The position numbers were made by a program, and so were the translations under genes. The notes below the pieces were generated by a model. That model did not search any database. It saw only the letters and a program-made list of their open reading frames with translations, and was not told the DNA's origin. 64,000 nucleotides of DNA from Diadema setosum. Taxonomy: Eukaryota; Echinodermata; Echinoidea; Diadematoida; Diadematidae. The stretch covers positions 4,690,486-4,754,485 of the forward strand of contig CM067075.1 of the NCBI GenBank assembly GCA_033980235.1, written 5' to 3'. Of this stretch, positions 34,837-47,400 are shown in pieces (the stretch's first letter is position 1; every line of letters starts with the position of its first letter).

Positions 34837-35308
34837 ATGTCCATATCAACGAAGAGAATTAGGTCTCAAGACAACAATGACGTCCCAACCTTGCCTGGCC
34901 CGACGGATCAGGACGAGCAGACGGCAGCATCACCAGTAGATGGGAAGGAAGAGATTAAAAAAAGTACTGATCCCAAGAGCAACAGCGGGCCTGACGTCCC
35001 AACCTTGCCTGGCCCGACGGATCAGGACGAGCAGACGGCAGCATCACCAGCAGATGGGAAGAAAGGGATTAAAAACAGTACCGATCCCAAGACCAGCAAG
35101 AGCAACAGCGGGGCTGGCAGAGTAACCAGGAGGAGAACGGGACCAAAGGCAACTTTCCCGTGGACTGACACCCAGGAAGAAGACCTGGTTGTTTGGTGGC
35201 AGAGACACACTGTTCTGTACAACAATCTGGGTGCTGGTTTCTTTGACAAGAAGAGGAAGGATAAGTTGTTTGCAAATAAGGCGAAGGAAATAGGAAGTGG
35301 TTGTACTG
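34837..35308 (+). CDS. MADF-BESS gene exon 1 (tandem repeats, start of MADF)
   Basis: It encodes 157 residues plus one base. The ATG context is CAAGATGTC. The two 114-nt repeats are nearly identical at DNA level, indicating a recent internal duplication. The donor is ACTG|GTAAGT. The CDS may begin in a later exon of the transcript if the CTGTAG upstream is a real acceptor. Confidence 0.8.
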
Positions 35309-35616
35309 GTAAGTTTTTATAATATACATTGTATTTTATTTACTTGGTACATATATTTTATATTTTTATGTATAAGATATGATGGTCTTTCTGCTGGCAT
35401 AATGTCAAACTTTAGAAATTATGCTGTACAGATCGATCATCTTATTGCAGTATCATGATTATGATTCCATGCAAATTGCTGCCAGGGTCTAGCTGGGGAA
35501 AGAAGATTAAAAAAAAAAAAAATAAGAGCAAGGAAAAAAAGATTAGTACACATATTAATGCCCAATTCCATAAACCCACATTTCCATGTTCACTGTCTGT
35601 AGGCCTATTTAATAAA

Positions 35617-35647
<31 letters not shown>

Positions 35648-38600
35648 GTAATAATAATAATAATAATAATAATAAAATAAATAAATAAAAAATACTGACA
35701 GATAAGAAGTAAAAATATAGATCTTTTCAGTGCGGACTGCCCTGTGGTATTTTCAACATTCGAGACCAAAAACATGAAGGACTGGTCTGGGGTCTTTGTC
35801 AGTGAGATTTTTTTTTCAGTAAAATGCACCACAAGTGTACTGCCCTACTTTGGCAAAAGGAAGCAAGTGACAACGAGTACAAATGCTATGTAAATGAAGA
35901 AACAATGTTTTGGGGTAGGCCCTTTAACATGGAAATTTGTGATGAGAAATAATGTTGGTATTCTTTCAAATCATTTGGTGATGCATTTATGACAATTCGA
36001 AGAATTTTGATATTCCGATAGAAACTCATTATTAGGTAACTTGCTTCCTTTTGCCAAAGTATTAAGGTTTGTAATACTTTGTTCATCTTTCAGCTGCATT
36101 GACGACTCTGTCTTGCATTGAATATATCCCAGTCTGAATGAATAGGTTTAAAGTACACTCGACTGATAATATTTTTACTGTTACTTGTATTTGTGCTGGT
36201 GTGGGGTTTCTGTTTGTTTGTTTGTTTGTCTGTTTGTTTGTTTGTTTTTGTTTGCTCTGTGCTAGATAAATGTGAAAAGTTTTGTCTATTATAAAATACA
36301 TATTGGATGTTCAATGATTTAATTGTAACAAGCGTTTTTCCTTGAAGAGTAAGCTAATTATATACAATGTAGGTATCTTCTATTTTTTTTTTCGCTGATT
36401 TAAAATTCCCTTAAATCAACTATTTAATCAAATGATATAACTGTTATATATTTGTTAAAGTTATATTTCATGATAACAGATATAATTTACTGTCTAATGT
36501 ATTTAGTCATTTTTTGTGATAATAATTTCCTTTTTGCTCAGATTACAGAATATACATTACAATATATCTGTCTGTATGCTTCAAGTTTAAAATTTCATTT
36601 CTTTCTAATGTCACTTTAGCTAAAGATGTGCAGACACATCTTCGTAGCTTGCGGACCAAACTGAACCATATCCTGAAACATCCCACTCATGGAAAGTGGC
36701 GGGAACCCAAAACACCACGAGAAAAATGGGTGTGGGACCGTTTGCATTTCATCCGACCATTCATCTCTCACAGAGATAAAAATCAGAGTACAAAGGTTAG
36801 TATAAAGATGTACAGAGGTTGAGATGGATTGAGAATACTTACAGATGTACAATGTAGATATTTGCTTTTTCCTGCTTTAAGAAAAGATAAATAATTCATA
36901 GACATGATAACAAGGATCTCAATTCAAGACTACTGTACTTGTGATATTTAAGAGCTGCCAAGTCTACCTAATTCTGCTTGAGGCTCCCTGAAATGCCCAT
37001 GCCATGACAAGATATTATGGAACACATCCTTTGTTCAACCATTAATTTCACACATTGATAGACAATGTTTTACCCCCATTCCACAAAGATTTTTTTTTTC
37101 TCATCAGCCACTCAATCGGAAACAGAGATTGTTGCTTCTGGCCACCCACCGAAGTGTATCGGATCGCAGTCTGATGAATCCAACTTGGTTGGTAAATATT
37201 CAGGTGAATGTCAGACATGTTGCATGTAATCCTGATCGGACGATCTTGCCTCATCGGACCACCTCCTGACATGTCTGACATTGACCAGATAGTTGACCAA
37301 CACAAGGTGGACCCATTAGGCTGCATTTCTAATACACTTGGGTGGGTGGCCGGAAGCGATAAACTTAGCTTCCGATGAATGAATAACGAGATAAAATCTC
37401 TGTGGAATGGGGGTATAATACAGGCATCTCACTGACTGCTCTGTGGAGTGTCCCTGAGTTTGATGTATGAATGGCGACAGTTCTGATATCATTTAGTTAT
37501 GAACAGTTTATTAAGTTTATGCTTACATTGTTTTTCCTTCTTAATGACACATTCTTTTCTCCTACATGTGCAATGAAATGAAAAATCACAAGATTCAAAG
37601 TTTTTAAAAAAAAAGCATACGTCTTCAGATGCATGGAGCAAGATTGATTCACTCAGTTACTTGCTAAGGAAGTCATAACAAATTCATAGACTCACAGGGC
37701 TGTCAACATTTACTAATCACAGTCAGGGACGGGGTCTTGTGTACATATGTACAGTGGACTTCCTCGGGACTGGCACGTTTCTTTTATTATATCGAAATTT
37801 CATTGTAACCAGATGGATAAGCAATATTGAGAGCGGATAATGTTGCAGCCTCAATTTTTACTTTGTTGTAAATGGGATTTCATTATTTATAACTATGTTC
37901 ATTTTAACAATAGTGCACTGTATCCCAAAATGATTACCATATCAGTGAGATTCATAAGTTCTCTTTATTCCCACACATGAAGAGATATGGAATCAGGAAG
38001 CCTCCTGCAGACTCATGGAGACTTTAATAGGAGATCAGGGGGCATTTTTCTGACAAACTGTTACAAGCTACTGAAATCCTTGCATCTGACTGGCTGGGAG
38101 CAAATTTTTACGACAACTATATCGGACAAAATGCTTCATGAAATGCCCCCCAGGTCAGTCAGAAAATTGCTTGTATCAATGCAAACATAATTTCTGTGTA
38201 AGCAAACCCTATTTATTATATCGCAATCATGTAATGATATTCCAGAAGAATAAAAGCAGCTCGGAAGAGGACTCCCAATCAGAAATAAACGAGGATGCCA
38301 TCGCCATGGATGCACTCCCAGACAGCGACAATGAGGGTGAGTCGATGTCAAGCAACCTGGACAACTCAACTTCCTCGATGCCCAAGCTCCAGCCAGAGTC
38401 ACGCAGGAAAAGGAATAAGGGTGCTGCTCAGCAAAACAGCCCAGCCACCAAGCAAGACATTCCAGCCAAGAGGGCCAGGGCGACAGAGGCAGATGAGGAG
38501 GAAGTTGATTCCTTCTTGGCTCATCTCCGCTGCACCTTGCTGAGGGTTCCAGCCGATGTGAGGATGGAGATGCAAGCCCACATCCTCGTCATGGTCTACT

Positions 38601-38677
38601 CCCGCCTCCGGGACGAGATGCAACCGAACGCTCCCTCCGAGTCTTCAGAAAATGGCCAAATGACAGGCAGTACATGA
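34837..38677 (+). CDS. MADF-BESS domain protein, complete three-exon CDS (359 aa)
   Basis: The CDS is join(34837..35308, 36620..36795, 38246..38677), 1080 nt, with matching splice phases (1 then 0) and GT/AG sites. Residues 15-90 hold two tandem 38-residue repeats beginning DVPTLPGPTDQDEQTAASP. Residues ~110-210 form a MADF (Myb/SANT-like) domain: WTDTQEEDLVVWW, LFANKAKEIG, LRSLRTKLNHIL and WVWDRLHFIRPFI. It is split across exons 1 and 2. The exon 3 product is acidic and Ser-rich, has a basic RRKRNK patch, and carries a C-terminal BESS-like helix pair (FLAHLRCTLLRVPADVRMEM). MADF-BESS proteins are nuclear DNA-binding regulators; BESS mediates protein contacts. An extra small exon between 2 and 3 cannot be excluded. 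Confidence 0.8.
35616..35692. repeat. AAT/AATA microsatellite
   Basis: A run of AATAAT and AAATA units in intron 1 of the MADF-BESS gene. Confidence 0.9.
36210..36253. repeat. (TTTG)n microsatellite
   Basis: About eleven TGTT units with two interruptions. Confidence 0.92.
36620..36795 (+). CDS. MADF-BESS gene exon 2 (second half of MADF)
   Basis: The acceptor TCACTTTAG ends at 36619 and the donor is AAAG|GTTAGT. Two bases complete a split Ala codon, then 58 codons include the conserved tryptophan in EKWVWDRL and the FIRPFI end of the domain. Confidence 0.82.
37071..37415. mobile_element. MITE with TACCCCCATTCCAC ends
   Basis: TACCCCCATTCCACAAAGAT and its inverse (ATCTCTGTGGAATGGGGGTA) mark the ends, including terminal TA. 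Long inner foldback: TGTCAGACATG near 37209 pairs with CATGTCTGACA near 37270, and CCACCCACC with GGTGGGTGG. Confidence 0.78.
37752..37920. mobile_element. Short TA-flanked MITE (CAGTGNACT ends)
   Basis: The CAGTGGACTTCCTCGGGACT end and inverse CAGTGCACTATTG end are both flanked by TA. It is related to 44661-44846 (CAGTGGACTCCGG) and shares TTATATCRAAATTT and ATTGTAACCAG strings. Confidence 0.65.
38036..38154. mobile_element. Short MITE (GGGGGCATTT ends)
   Basis: CAGGGGGCATTTTTCTGACA and inverse TTCATGAAATGCCCCCCAGG ends, 119 bp. Confidence 0.6.
38246..38677 (+). CDS. MADF-BESS gene exon 3 (acidic linker, BESS-like motif, stop)
   Basis: The acceptor is TATTCCAG (38238-38245); an alternative AG three bases later keeps the frame. 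The 143-residue piece runs from KNKSSSEEDSQ to the TGA at 38675-38677. A MITE (38036-38154) ends about 90 bases upstream. Confidence 0.75.
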   Translation, partial: KNKSSSEEDSQSEINEDAIAMDALPDSDNEGESMSSNLDNSTSSMPKLQPESRRKRNKGAAQQNSPATKQDIPAKRARATEADEEEVDSFLAHLRCTLLRVPADVRMEMQAHILVMVYSRLRDEMQPNAPSESSENGQMTGST

Positions 38678-39075
38678 CGTGCTTACCTATAACCACGTGA
38701 GAAACTAAAGCTCTAAGTGTGTGGAGCAGTATAGGCCTATAATGCTGATGCAAGAGAAAACATTTCTCCAAAACAAAGATATTTTAGTTTTATACACACT
38801 GTGCTCAACTGAAAATCCTCCATTTTTGCATTATAGAATCAACTCCTGTTGCATAGAGGCCTGGTAAGAGTACCACATTGTACATGTATTATTAACTCAT
38901 TCCATACTGAATTCTGAAATGCCCGTAGACAGTTAATACACAGGCCATTAGGTTCCCTTACAGAACAAGTTAAACTTGAAATACATGTGTAATTGTAAAT
39001 GCCACTGAGACTGAATATTTGTTTTTCATTTTATGATGTCAACATGACAAATAAAAAGGGAAACAAATCAACAAA
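38678..39075 (+). other. 3' UTR of the MADF-BESS gene with candidate poly(A) signal
   Basis: AATAAA at 39050-39055 lies about 370 bases after the stop codon. The UTR end is inferred from this hexamer alone. Confidence 0.45.
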
Positions 39076-41593
39076 ATGTTCTGCAGCAGGGCACCAAGAG
39101 ACTCCAACATTAAATCGATGCATCCTGAAATTTCTTGTGATGTAAGAAATCACTTCAAGTTAATAGAGCTTAGTGCTTCTTTATATAACATTAAATCACA
39201 TTCAAGTTTTGCCCAGTCTGAATATTAATCAGTGATTATGTTGTACTTTGTTTTGCAAATGGAACATTAAAACAGCATCTTGCTTAATTATTCAGTTGGC
39301 ATAATAGAACCCAGTGTGACACACCATGTTCATCACTGTGTACACACATGTACAAAGGGTTACTGTAAAAGTAGATAATATATGCTCGCAGTGTGGAAAT
39401 TTTTGTGGCATAAAATTCAGGCGGCATTAAAAAAAAAAGTGTGAAAGTAAAATCACACAAGTTTTTGGCTTGTTAGATTAGTATTATTTTACAGTTTGAT
39501 CGTGCAGAAATGAAAACACAAGAAATTCATCTTACCCAGGCTGAGGATGAACAATAACTGGTGCAAAAAAAAAGTCCACTCTTTGCACTAACGGGTAGTT
39601 GATTTCTGTGATTGCATAATCGGAAAAATTTAGTCCATGCTGAAACTTTTTATAGATAGGTCCCATGTTAGGTTACTTGGGTTTGTCAAGTGGACATTTC
39701 AACAGCTATAAACAATCACTTACACTACCGGTATGGCTAATACTCAACAAAATATTATGATTCATAGTGAAGCTCAAGACAACCAATTCCATGCTTATTT
39801 TCAGTCTTTATTTACAACATGTTGCTGTACAATTGTTGCTGTTATTTTTTCCTGCATGATTACAATTCAAAATTGCAACTGGGGAAAAATACAAAGCACA
39901 TCACATAGATGTACTCTGTTTGTATGCATGTATGTACAAAAAGCCTGGAAACATCTGCTTGTTTATAAAATTAATTACTTTTTATGTTATAATTATGTAC
40001 GCTGTATTCGAATTTGCTTGCAACAAAATGCGTGTTTGGAGAGGTACAACAGGGCCTCCTTTACAAGTGCGTATCATCATGGGTGTGAGTGTGTGTGTGT
40101 GTGTGCTGCTGTTTGTATACATTAAATGTGTGTGTGTGTGTGTTGTGTTGTGTAAGAATGCAGCAGGTGTCTCGAGAATTATATATTATTTGGGCACTCA
40201 TTTGAAGAAGATGAAAAGAAAAAAAAATGTACCTGTAGATAAATCTAAGTTACAGAATGCATAACAAGATTCATTCTACAAATACATCAGAATTAAAGGG
40301 AACATGTCAACTCTTGGATACATACAACTGCTTTATTATTTACTAGATATTAAAGAGTATCTAAAAGAGTATCTTTAGCCTGAAAATAAGATTAAGAATG
40401 AATAAAAAAAAAAAAGAAGATTACATTAAAAACACAAACACAGAAAGGTTGTAAATACAGTATATCCCAAGCTTTCTGGTGATGATAGAAATACAACACG
40501 GATTCAGGTCTGCTGTCACAGAACTCCTCCAGTTCTGTGGATGCTTACTCGTTGTGTGTGCACTGAAGCTGTCATGGAACCATACCAAGCTTACTGAATA
40601 TTCAATGAAGGTACATTTTACAATGTAAGTGCACTTAATACCATCTGTTAGTTTCTTATCCCACGGCAGTGCTCTCATTAGCAATATTATTCATATCTTT
40701 GTGAAGACAATTCACACTGAATAGGTGGTACATGTACTACACTTGTAAGGTGTTGAATTCATACAGTAGGCGTTTTCACATCGGCCGATAAAAATCCAAG
40801 CTCGAAATATTTTTCGCGATTGCGAATTAGAGCGCTATTTCATTTCTTATTCACATCAGCCCGAAGAGGGGGTAGCCCGAATAGTTAGACATTTTAAAAT
40901 ACATGTAGCTAATTCGACAGCTGAGTATGTGCAAACAGCATCAGTAATGTGTGTGCCCTCTCAAAAATTCCTCATGATTTGTGTGCAGTGTGTCTCGATC
41001 GATCGGGTCACACACGTTAGGCATGATGGGATTCATCGCGCTAATTTCTCGAGTCGTTTTCACATTATCAAATAGCGCGCTACTACCCCGCTATTTCAGA
41101 AATTTCCTGAGTTGGAGTCGAGAAATTTTCTCGATCAGAGCGATACAATTAGCGCGCTAATTTGTGTTCACATTATCAAATAGCGCGCTATTTCGCTATC
41201 AGGAAAATTTCCCAAGTCAGAAAATAGCGCGCTACAGTTTCGAAACATCGGGCTGATGTGAAAACGCCTAATGCTATCTCCTGTCAAACCAATGGGCACT
41301 AATAAACTCAAAGTTATGACAATATTGCCATTAATTGCTACAAGTGCTTGAAAGAAATATACACTTAATCTTTAATGACTGGGTTAAGCACATAGCTTTC
41401 AGGGCATTATTTGGAAAGTGAAAACACTAAATAACAAGGGCTGTCATTATTATCCTCAATTTCAAAATTCATACTGACACTTTATTGCATCGTTTCACAA
41501 GGGATTTACTATTCACTTTCCTTGTTTAATGTTGATACAAATACTACACCGTATTTTGAAAAATAAAGATATCAAGATTTTCTCAAAATAAGT
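39076..41593. other. Intergenic
   Basis: No gene is supported. It includes GT repeats (40084-40104 and 40127-40150) and a MITE (40767-41270). Confidence 0.5.
40767..41270. mobile_element. MITE with TA target site and AAATAGCGCGCTA motifs
   Basis: The ends TAGGCGTTTTCACATC (from 40767) and GATGTGAAAACGCCTA (to 41270) are exact inverses with terminal TA. Internal copies of TTCACATTATCAAATAGCGC occur at about 41062 and 41168, plus several TAGCGCGCTA palindromes. It has no ORF. Confidence 0.8.
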
Positions 41594-42909
41594 TTTTATG
41601 CCTCCGCCACGAAGTGGTGCCGGAGGCATTATGTTTTCAGGTTGTCCGTCCATACGTACGTCCGCTTTCGTTTACGCGATAACTTGAGTAATATTGACTG
41701 GAATTTTACCAAACTTGGTCCAAGTATAAAGTATGATGGGGCAATTACTTGATTGGAGTTTGGGTGAAATCGGCCAAAGGTCAAGGTCAAATCATGACAT
41801 TCTATCCGTTTACGCAATAACTCAAGACTGGATCGAGCAAATTTCGCCAAACTTTGTCGGAGGATGATGTATGATGGGACAATTACTTGATTAGTTTTTA
41901 GTGAAATCGGACAGAGGTCAAAGGTCAAAGATCAAGGTCAAATCCTAAAATTTATCTTTTTACGTGATGACTCAAAACTGGATGAAGCAGCTTTCACCAA
42001 ACTTGTTCCAAGGATGATGTATGATGGGGCAATTAGTTGAGTAGATTTTAGTGACATTGGCAAGAGGTCAAAGGTCAAAAGGTCAAAGTCAAATTCTAAA
42101 AATGTTGCTATTTCCCCATATCTATGCAATACCCGAAGGTATTTTCTTGAAAGTTAGTGTAGACATGTACTACTGTGTAAAGATTCTCCAGAGAGAGTTT
42201 CATGTTATAAGGTCAAAGGTCAAAGGTCAAAAGGTCAAAGGTTAGGTGAAAATGTTGCAATATCACTTTTCTCGCAAATGGTTTGATGTATCTTCATATG
42301 GAACTTGGTACATACACATGTACTGACTGGCAGGGATTATCTAGGAAATTTAGGGGACATGGGTCAATAGTCAGGGGGTCAAAGGTCAAGGTCAACTCCT
42401 CAAAATTTTACTATTTCCCTAATATACTAGTATATGCAATGCTTGCATTATTAGTTTTAAAACTTAATATATACTTGCATTACCTAATGGAGATTCTCTG
42501 GGAAATTTCCAGCCAGAAAGTCAAAGGTCAAAGGTTAAGGGTCAAAGGCCAGGTTTCAATGCCCCCCCCCCAAAAAAAAAAAATCTATTTTGTACTGTAA
42601 TTACACTCTTTCTTCATACCTTTGAAATTACTCAATGCATAAACTTATCAAAGGGTCGGTCAGAAGTCAAGTAAAAATTCTCAATTCCCCAAATATGTGT
42701 ACCTGCACTCTTAGACAATTATAGCAAACCCAGTTCAAGGAAAGTGAACATTCAAGATATTTCTGACAAACCTGTCATTTCAGTATTTTGCCAGTTATGT
42801 GAAACTGTCATCACACATTGTGAAGACATTGTACTATACACCTATTGGGAGAATCATGCATTATGACGGAGGCATCAGTCGCCATAGCGACATTTCTAGT
42901 TCTTGTTGG
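41594..42909 (-). mobile_element. Pearl/HINE-like non-autonomous element, family 1, copy b
   Basis: Reverse orientation relative to 5177-6491. It begins with the hairpin ATGCCTCCGCCAC...GGAGGCAT (41599-41630). A short GTCCGTCC stretch replaces the long microsatellite. Five or more units with AGGTCAAAGGTCA-type tracts follow, and it ends at CATTATGACGGAGGCATCAG then CGCCATAGCGACA. Base differences from copy a are numerous, so the insertions are not recent duplicates. Confidence 0.65.
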
Positions 42910-43113
42910 AATCACAATTCAATGGAGTTGGGATCAAATAAGAAGAGTGACTTCTAAAACAATGAAATAATGTACAAACATAAAAAAAAAAAAAATTGCT
43001 ACCACAGAGAAATATTTCCAGCAATGTCTAAATGGCAGACGATTTCACGCACTAATTGCTGTTATGCACAAGTTGCAACAACCTGCAAGATCAATGCTTC
43101 CAAAAACCTTGCC

Positions 43114-43570
43114 TTTTTCTTCTTCTTCTTCTTCTTTCATTTGTGGATGATTGACATTTTAACTAACAAATCTGACTCAAGTAGGGTTGACTGTCATTAG
43201 AAAGGAGGTAAATATGTTGGCAATTTGTATCCAGCAATGCTTCTCAGCTGCAACACAAATTCTAAGAGCCAATGGCTCACTCAATGTGTATTGATTTTTT
43301 TTTGCAGTCTTGTCTATCACTAGCTGAATTTTATTTTCATGACTTTTTCTTCTTCTTCTTCTTTCATTTGTGGATGATTGACATTTTAACTAACAAATCT
43401 GACTCAAGTAGGGTTGACTGTCATTAAAAAGGAGGTAAATATGTTGGCAATTTGTATCCAGCAATGCTTCTCAGCTGCAACACAAATTCTAAGAGCCAAT
43501 GGCTCACTCAATGTGTATTGATTTTTTTTTGCAGTCTTGTCTATCACTAGCTGAATTTTATTTTCATGAC
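43114..43570. repeat. Tandem duplication, two ~229-bp units
   Basis: Unit 1 (about 43114-43342) and unit 2 (about 43343-43570) each run from (TTC)n through TGTGGATGATTGACATTTT to TTTTATTTTCATGAC. I noticed one base difference (GTCATTAG versus GTCATTAA) plus TTC-run length. Confidence 0.88.
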
Positions 43571-43713
43571 GAGATCGTTCCATTTTTCTCTACTGAATAA
43601 GACCCTTACTAAAAGAAGGGTCTTATTCAGTAGAGAAAAATGGAACGATCTCGTCATGAAAATAAAATTCAGCTAGTGATAGACAAGACTGCAAAAAAAA
43701 AATCAATACACAT
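43511..43713. repeat. Long palindrome, ~97-bp arms with 8-base loop
   Basis: The left arm 43511-43607 and right arm 43616-43713 are reverse complements apart from A/T-run length, around the loop ACTAAAAG. The left arm includes the end of the second tandem unit. Confidence 0.88.
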
Positions 43714-44469
43714 TTTTTTTTTTTAATGACCTGTGTCTTCCACTCATAAGAGGTGCCCTAACAGAATAGCATCTGTCAAAAATAAAAGCTATTTGGATGG
43801 TTGTTCAGTCCAATATTAACTTCTAAGTTGCGTAGAGACACAGAATAGTGATGACGGCTAAAGAAAGACTGCCATTACATGTAGAGTGTATAAAGGAATA
43901 AAAGTAAAGCAATAACTCTCAAAAGGATAGGGAGAGAAGACAGAAGCAAGCAATTTTAGTACACATTGTCTTTCAGACACAGCAGACGTGGCAAAAATCT
44001 GTACAGAAGTGGGTAAAATAAGTAGAAATATGTAAAGTCTGATATCTGCTAAAGTTCACTGTCACAATTTACTATACTTTTTCACAGACCTCCATAACCG
44101 TTGATGTAAATTTCAAGAAAATGTGCCAATGAGAATTTAGAATTCCAAAGAAATGATACAAACATTTACTTACTTGTAAGATGCATTCACACTTGTGCAT
44201 ACATTTTCTGATTTTTATATAAAATATTTTAAAAAAGAAGAAGAGAGAATTAGATTCTTGAATGTCAAGAAATGATGAACAGTACTAAAACCAGTTGTTT
44301 GTTCAACTGGCTATCAAAAAACCTTTCAAAATCATTTCCTTTTGACCAATTTTAGGAGCAAACACACTTGCTCACTTCTCGTGTACTGCATATCTGACAT
44401 TGACAATGAGCATGCAAGGTTGTCTCCAATGTGATACCAGTGAGTCCTATGTGGGGCACTGCAGCAGAT

Positions 44470-47400
44470 TCAGAGGTGGTCTTGTAGGTAGACTAGCCAG
44501 TCCTGCATTGTTGGGTTGTCTGTTGGTGGCTGTAAGTGGAAGGAAGGAAGGTTAGCATGACAACAGAAAGTGACCATCCATTGTAAAAGAGTGAGAGTCT
44601 ACTAGCTTAAACCAAGTCAATTCTCAATTACATGTGTACATTGTATATACAGTGGTCATACAGTGGACTCCGGTTACAATGAAGTCCTTGGAACTGGCAG
44701 TTTTCTTTCATTATATCAAAATTTGGTTACAACCAAACAAATTAACAATAAAAAAACATACAGCTGATAATTTTTCAACCTGGATTTTTATTTCATTGTA
44801 ACCAGGTTTTTTTTTATAACCATGTTCGTTGTACAGGAGTGCACTGTAGCTACCTCAAGGCCCTATCATTTGATCAAGGCTTGGTCATTACTATTGGTCA
44901 CTTTGGTCAAAGCTAGTAATTTTGAGAGAAAGAGCCATGATAATGCTTAAATCATAAAATATGAATGAGAGAAAAATAGGAATCTATGATGGCTGCAGAC
45001 TACTAACACAGATAAAAATCAAACCTGTCTACGCTATGCATGTACCAGCCACCCAGGGGAGACGAAAAAAAAGTAGATGTCATAGACAGGTGGCTGCTAC
45101 AGACAGATTCTTTGACATGCTTTTTCTCTTGGAGGAAATTGTTTTTACTGGTTGTGTGATGTATGCAGATTAGATACAGTTAATGTATGCATATTAGATG
45201 CAGTAAGGTGACAGCGTCAGGTCAATGGGTCAGTTATAGTGATAACGAAAGCCCTCCGTCACATGTAAAAACCCCACGCAAGAATGGCAGTAAAGCATCC
45301 CAAGAACCGTATATCTATGGACTGATCATGTGAGTCATTATGTGTCCTTAAACGTAACAGGTTGTATATGGCAGGTGGGTGCTTTAGACAAGTGGTCGCT
45401 AAGACAAGTTTGACTGTACAAGTATGCAGCAGTAGAAATTACAGGCCAAATTTTGTTTTCATTAAAGGGATAGTATAGTAATGTTTGAGGTTTCAGATTG
45501 AGGATTCAGATTAAATCTTTTTACGAGATACTTAGAAACCACTTTATGAAATGTTGAAGAGCGTACAATTCCAAGAGGAACTCAAACTTTCTTTGATGGA
45601 AATCGGTTTTGAAATGACTGAGATATCCTAAACAAAGCAAAATGAAGTGATCCTAATATTTCAAGTACAAATGTGTTGTCAAACTATTTACCTTGTATTC
45701 ACTGACGTCCTTGTGATGACCGTTGCCCTCAATCTTGGTCAATGTGACACAGCCCCTGCTGGGATAGCCACTCTCAATGGTCAGTGTACAGACCACTTGA
45801 CCGCTGCTGCCCAGCATGGCTCTCAAGACCCCTTCTCCATGAACGTAGTCTATGGCATACCTGAGGGGCGGGGGAAAGGCAAAACACATAACTATAAAAT
45901 ATCAAATTTATTTGAATCAATCTCTCATTGATTAATACAATGTAACAATTATGAACGGTATTGAATAAGGATTTCATGTCACAATCAAACTGTAATTCAT
46001 GTTATTATTATTATTATTATTTATTCGGCAATTCAATATACAATACAAGTTGACATAAATGTGTGTTTACATGACAATAAGGAAATAATTGCCAGGGACC
46101 CCGAGAGGCACGGCTCATAATTGGGGTTCATTAACATGATAATACAAGTATTAAAAATATGATACATTTTACTCTCACACATAAAATACAAAAAAAAAAC
46201 AACTCACAAAATAAACACTGAGGATGCAATGTAGCCACTATCTCTATTCTGTTGGTAATTAAGGAAACCTTTTACTAATTAAACTAATTAGACTAACATG
46301 CAAGGAAATCTTGTTCTTCGCATATGGCATAATAGAACAAACTAAATAGAGACAAATACATAACCAATACATCCCTGCCTTCACCTGGATGACTGAGAAC
46401 ATTCACAGACATATCCCTGCCTTGTAGAATCAAATAACGTTTATTTCACAAAAGGCCAGGTAGCCAGTTGGTCTTTTAAAAGAGTGTATCTGTCAACTCA
46501 CTGATTCCTGAGCTCCTCAACTTCTTGGAGAACTGGGGCGTGGCTGTTCAACCTCCGCTTGACCTCAGTGATGAGGAGGACGGGGTCGTTGGTAGTCACA
46601 CACTCCTTGATGACATCTCTGCAGTCGAGAATGTCATGAGCCAGCTGGGGTACAAAAGACACAGGGAACACAATACAGTCTGAATCAAAAGACTATAGGA
46701 ACTTCCCCACTACCCGTACATCAATGATCTATGTGCATCTATGATGCAACAGATGTTCAGCCACATTTCATGGCATTGATGTGGCATAAGACAGCCCCTG
46801 AGTGCAAGAAGGCCTGTATAATTTGTAGTACCAAATTCAGCAGATACATGAACCAATATCTCCCTGAACAGGTAGAGATCAATGAAGTTTGAAGGTAGAA
46901 ACAGAATTGTAATTGGGTGTGTAACAAGACAAAAGAGTTTGGTATACATCTGTCGTATCAAATGATCTCATTCTGTGAAGTTGACTTTTTGCTGCAGACC
47001 TTCCAACAGAGGTAAAAGGAGGTCTGGTTAAAAGTGGAAGGGCACATCAAGCATGGGGAACCCATCCTCTCATATCTTTAAGCATGTTCATCACTCAAAA
47101 GAAAGAACTTGTTGAGAAAAGCCCTTGTTTCTTTTCTAGAAGTCTTGAAATTGACAGGTAATGGCCTAACCCATAGAAGAACAGTTCCGAGTATACGCAG
47201 GCAGGTGTCTGTGGGAAATGTGTGTTGTGTCAAAATCAGCCCATCCTCAATGGGTTAATTTGTTAGTAGGTGAGGTTACATAAATCTGTTTTGTCAAACC
47301 ACTAAGTTCATTATCCACAATGCCCTTACATATTATTTGGGCAATATATTATAATTCCTTGAGGGATGTTTGCAAAGTAAGAGTGGATTACCTACTCCAG

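Larger units (their letters stand above)
35309..36619 (+). other. Intron 1 of the MADF-BESS gene
   Basis: AT-rich, with an A-run (35509-35522), an AATA/TAA microsatellite (35616-35692) and a (TTTG)n repeat (36210-36253). No exon is supported. Confidence 0.7.
36796..38245 (+). other. Intron 2 of the MADF-BESS gene with three MITEs
   Basis: It contains MITEs at 37071-37415, 37752-37920 and 38036-38154. No additional exon was found. Confidence 0.65.
42910..44469. other. 3' flank of the coiled-coil gene
   Basis: It contains the tandem duplication and palindrome (43114-43713) and unassigned AT-rich sequence. The 3' UTR of the minus-strand coiled-coil gene starts at 44469 and runs downward. A TTTAAT (ATTAAA on the minus strand) near 43723 is the nearest weak poly(A) hexamer seen. 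Confidence 0.45.
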
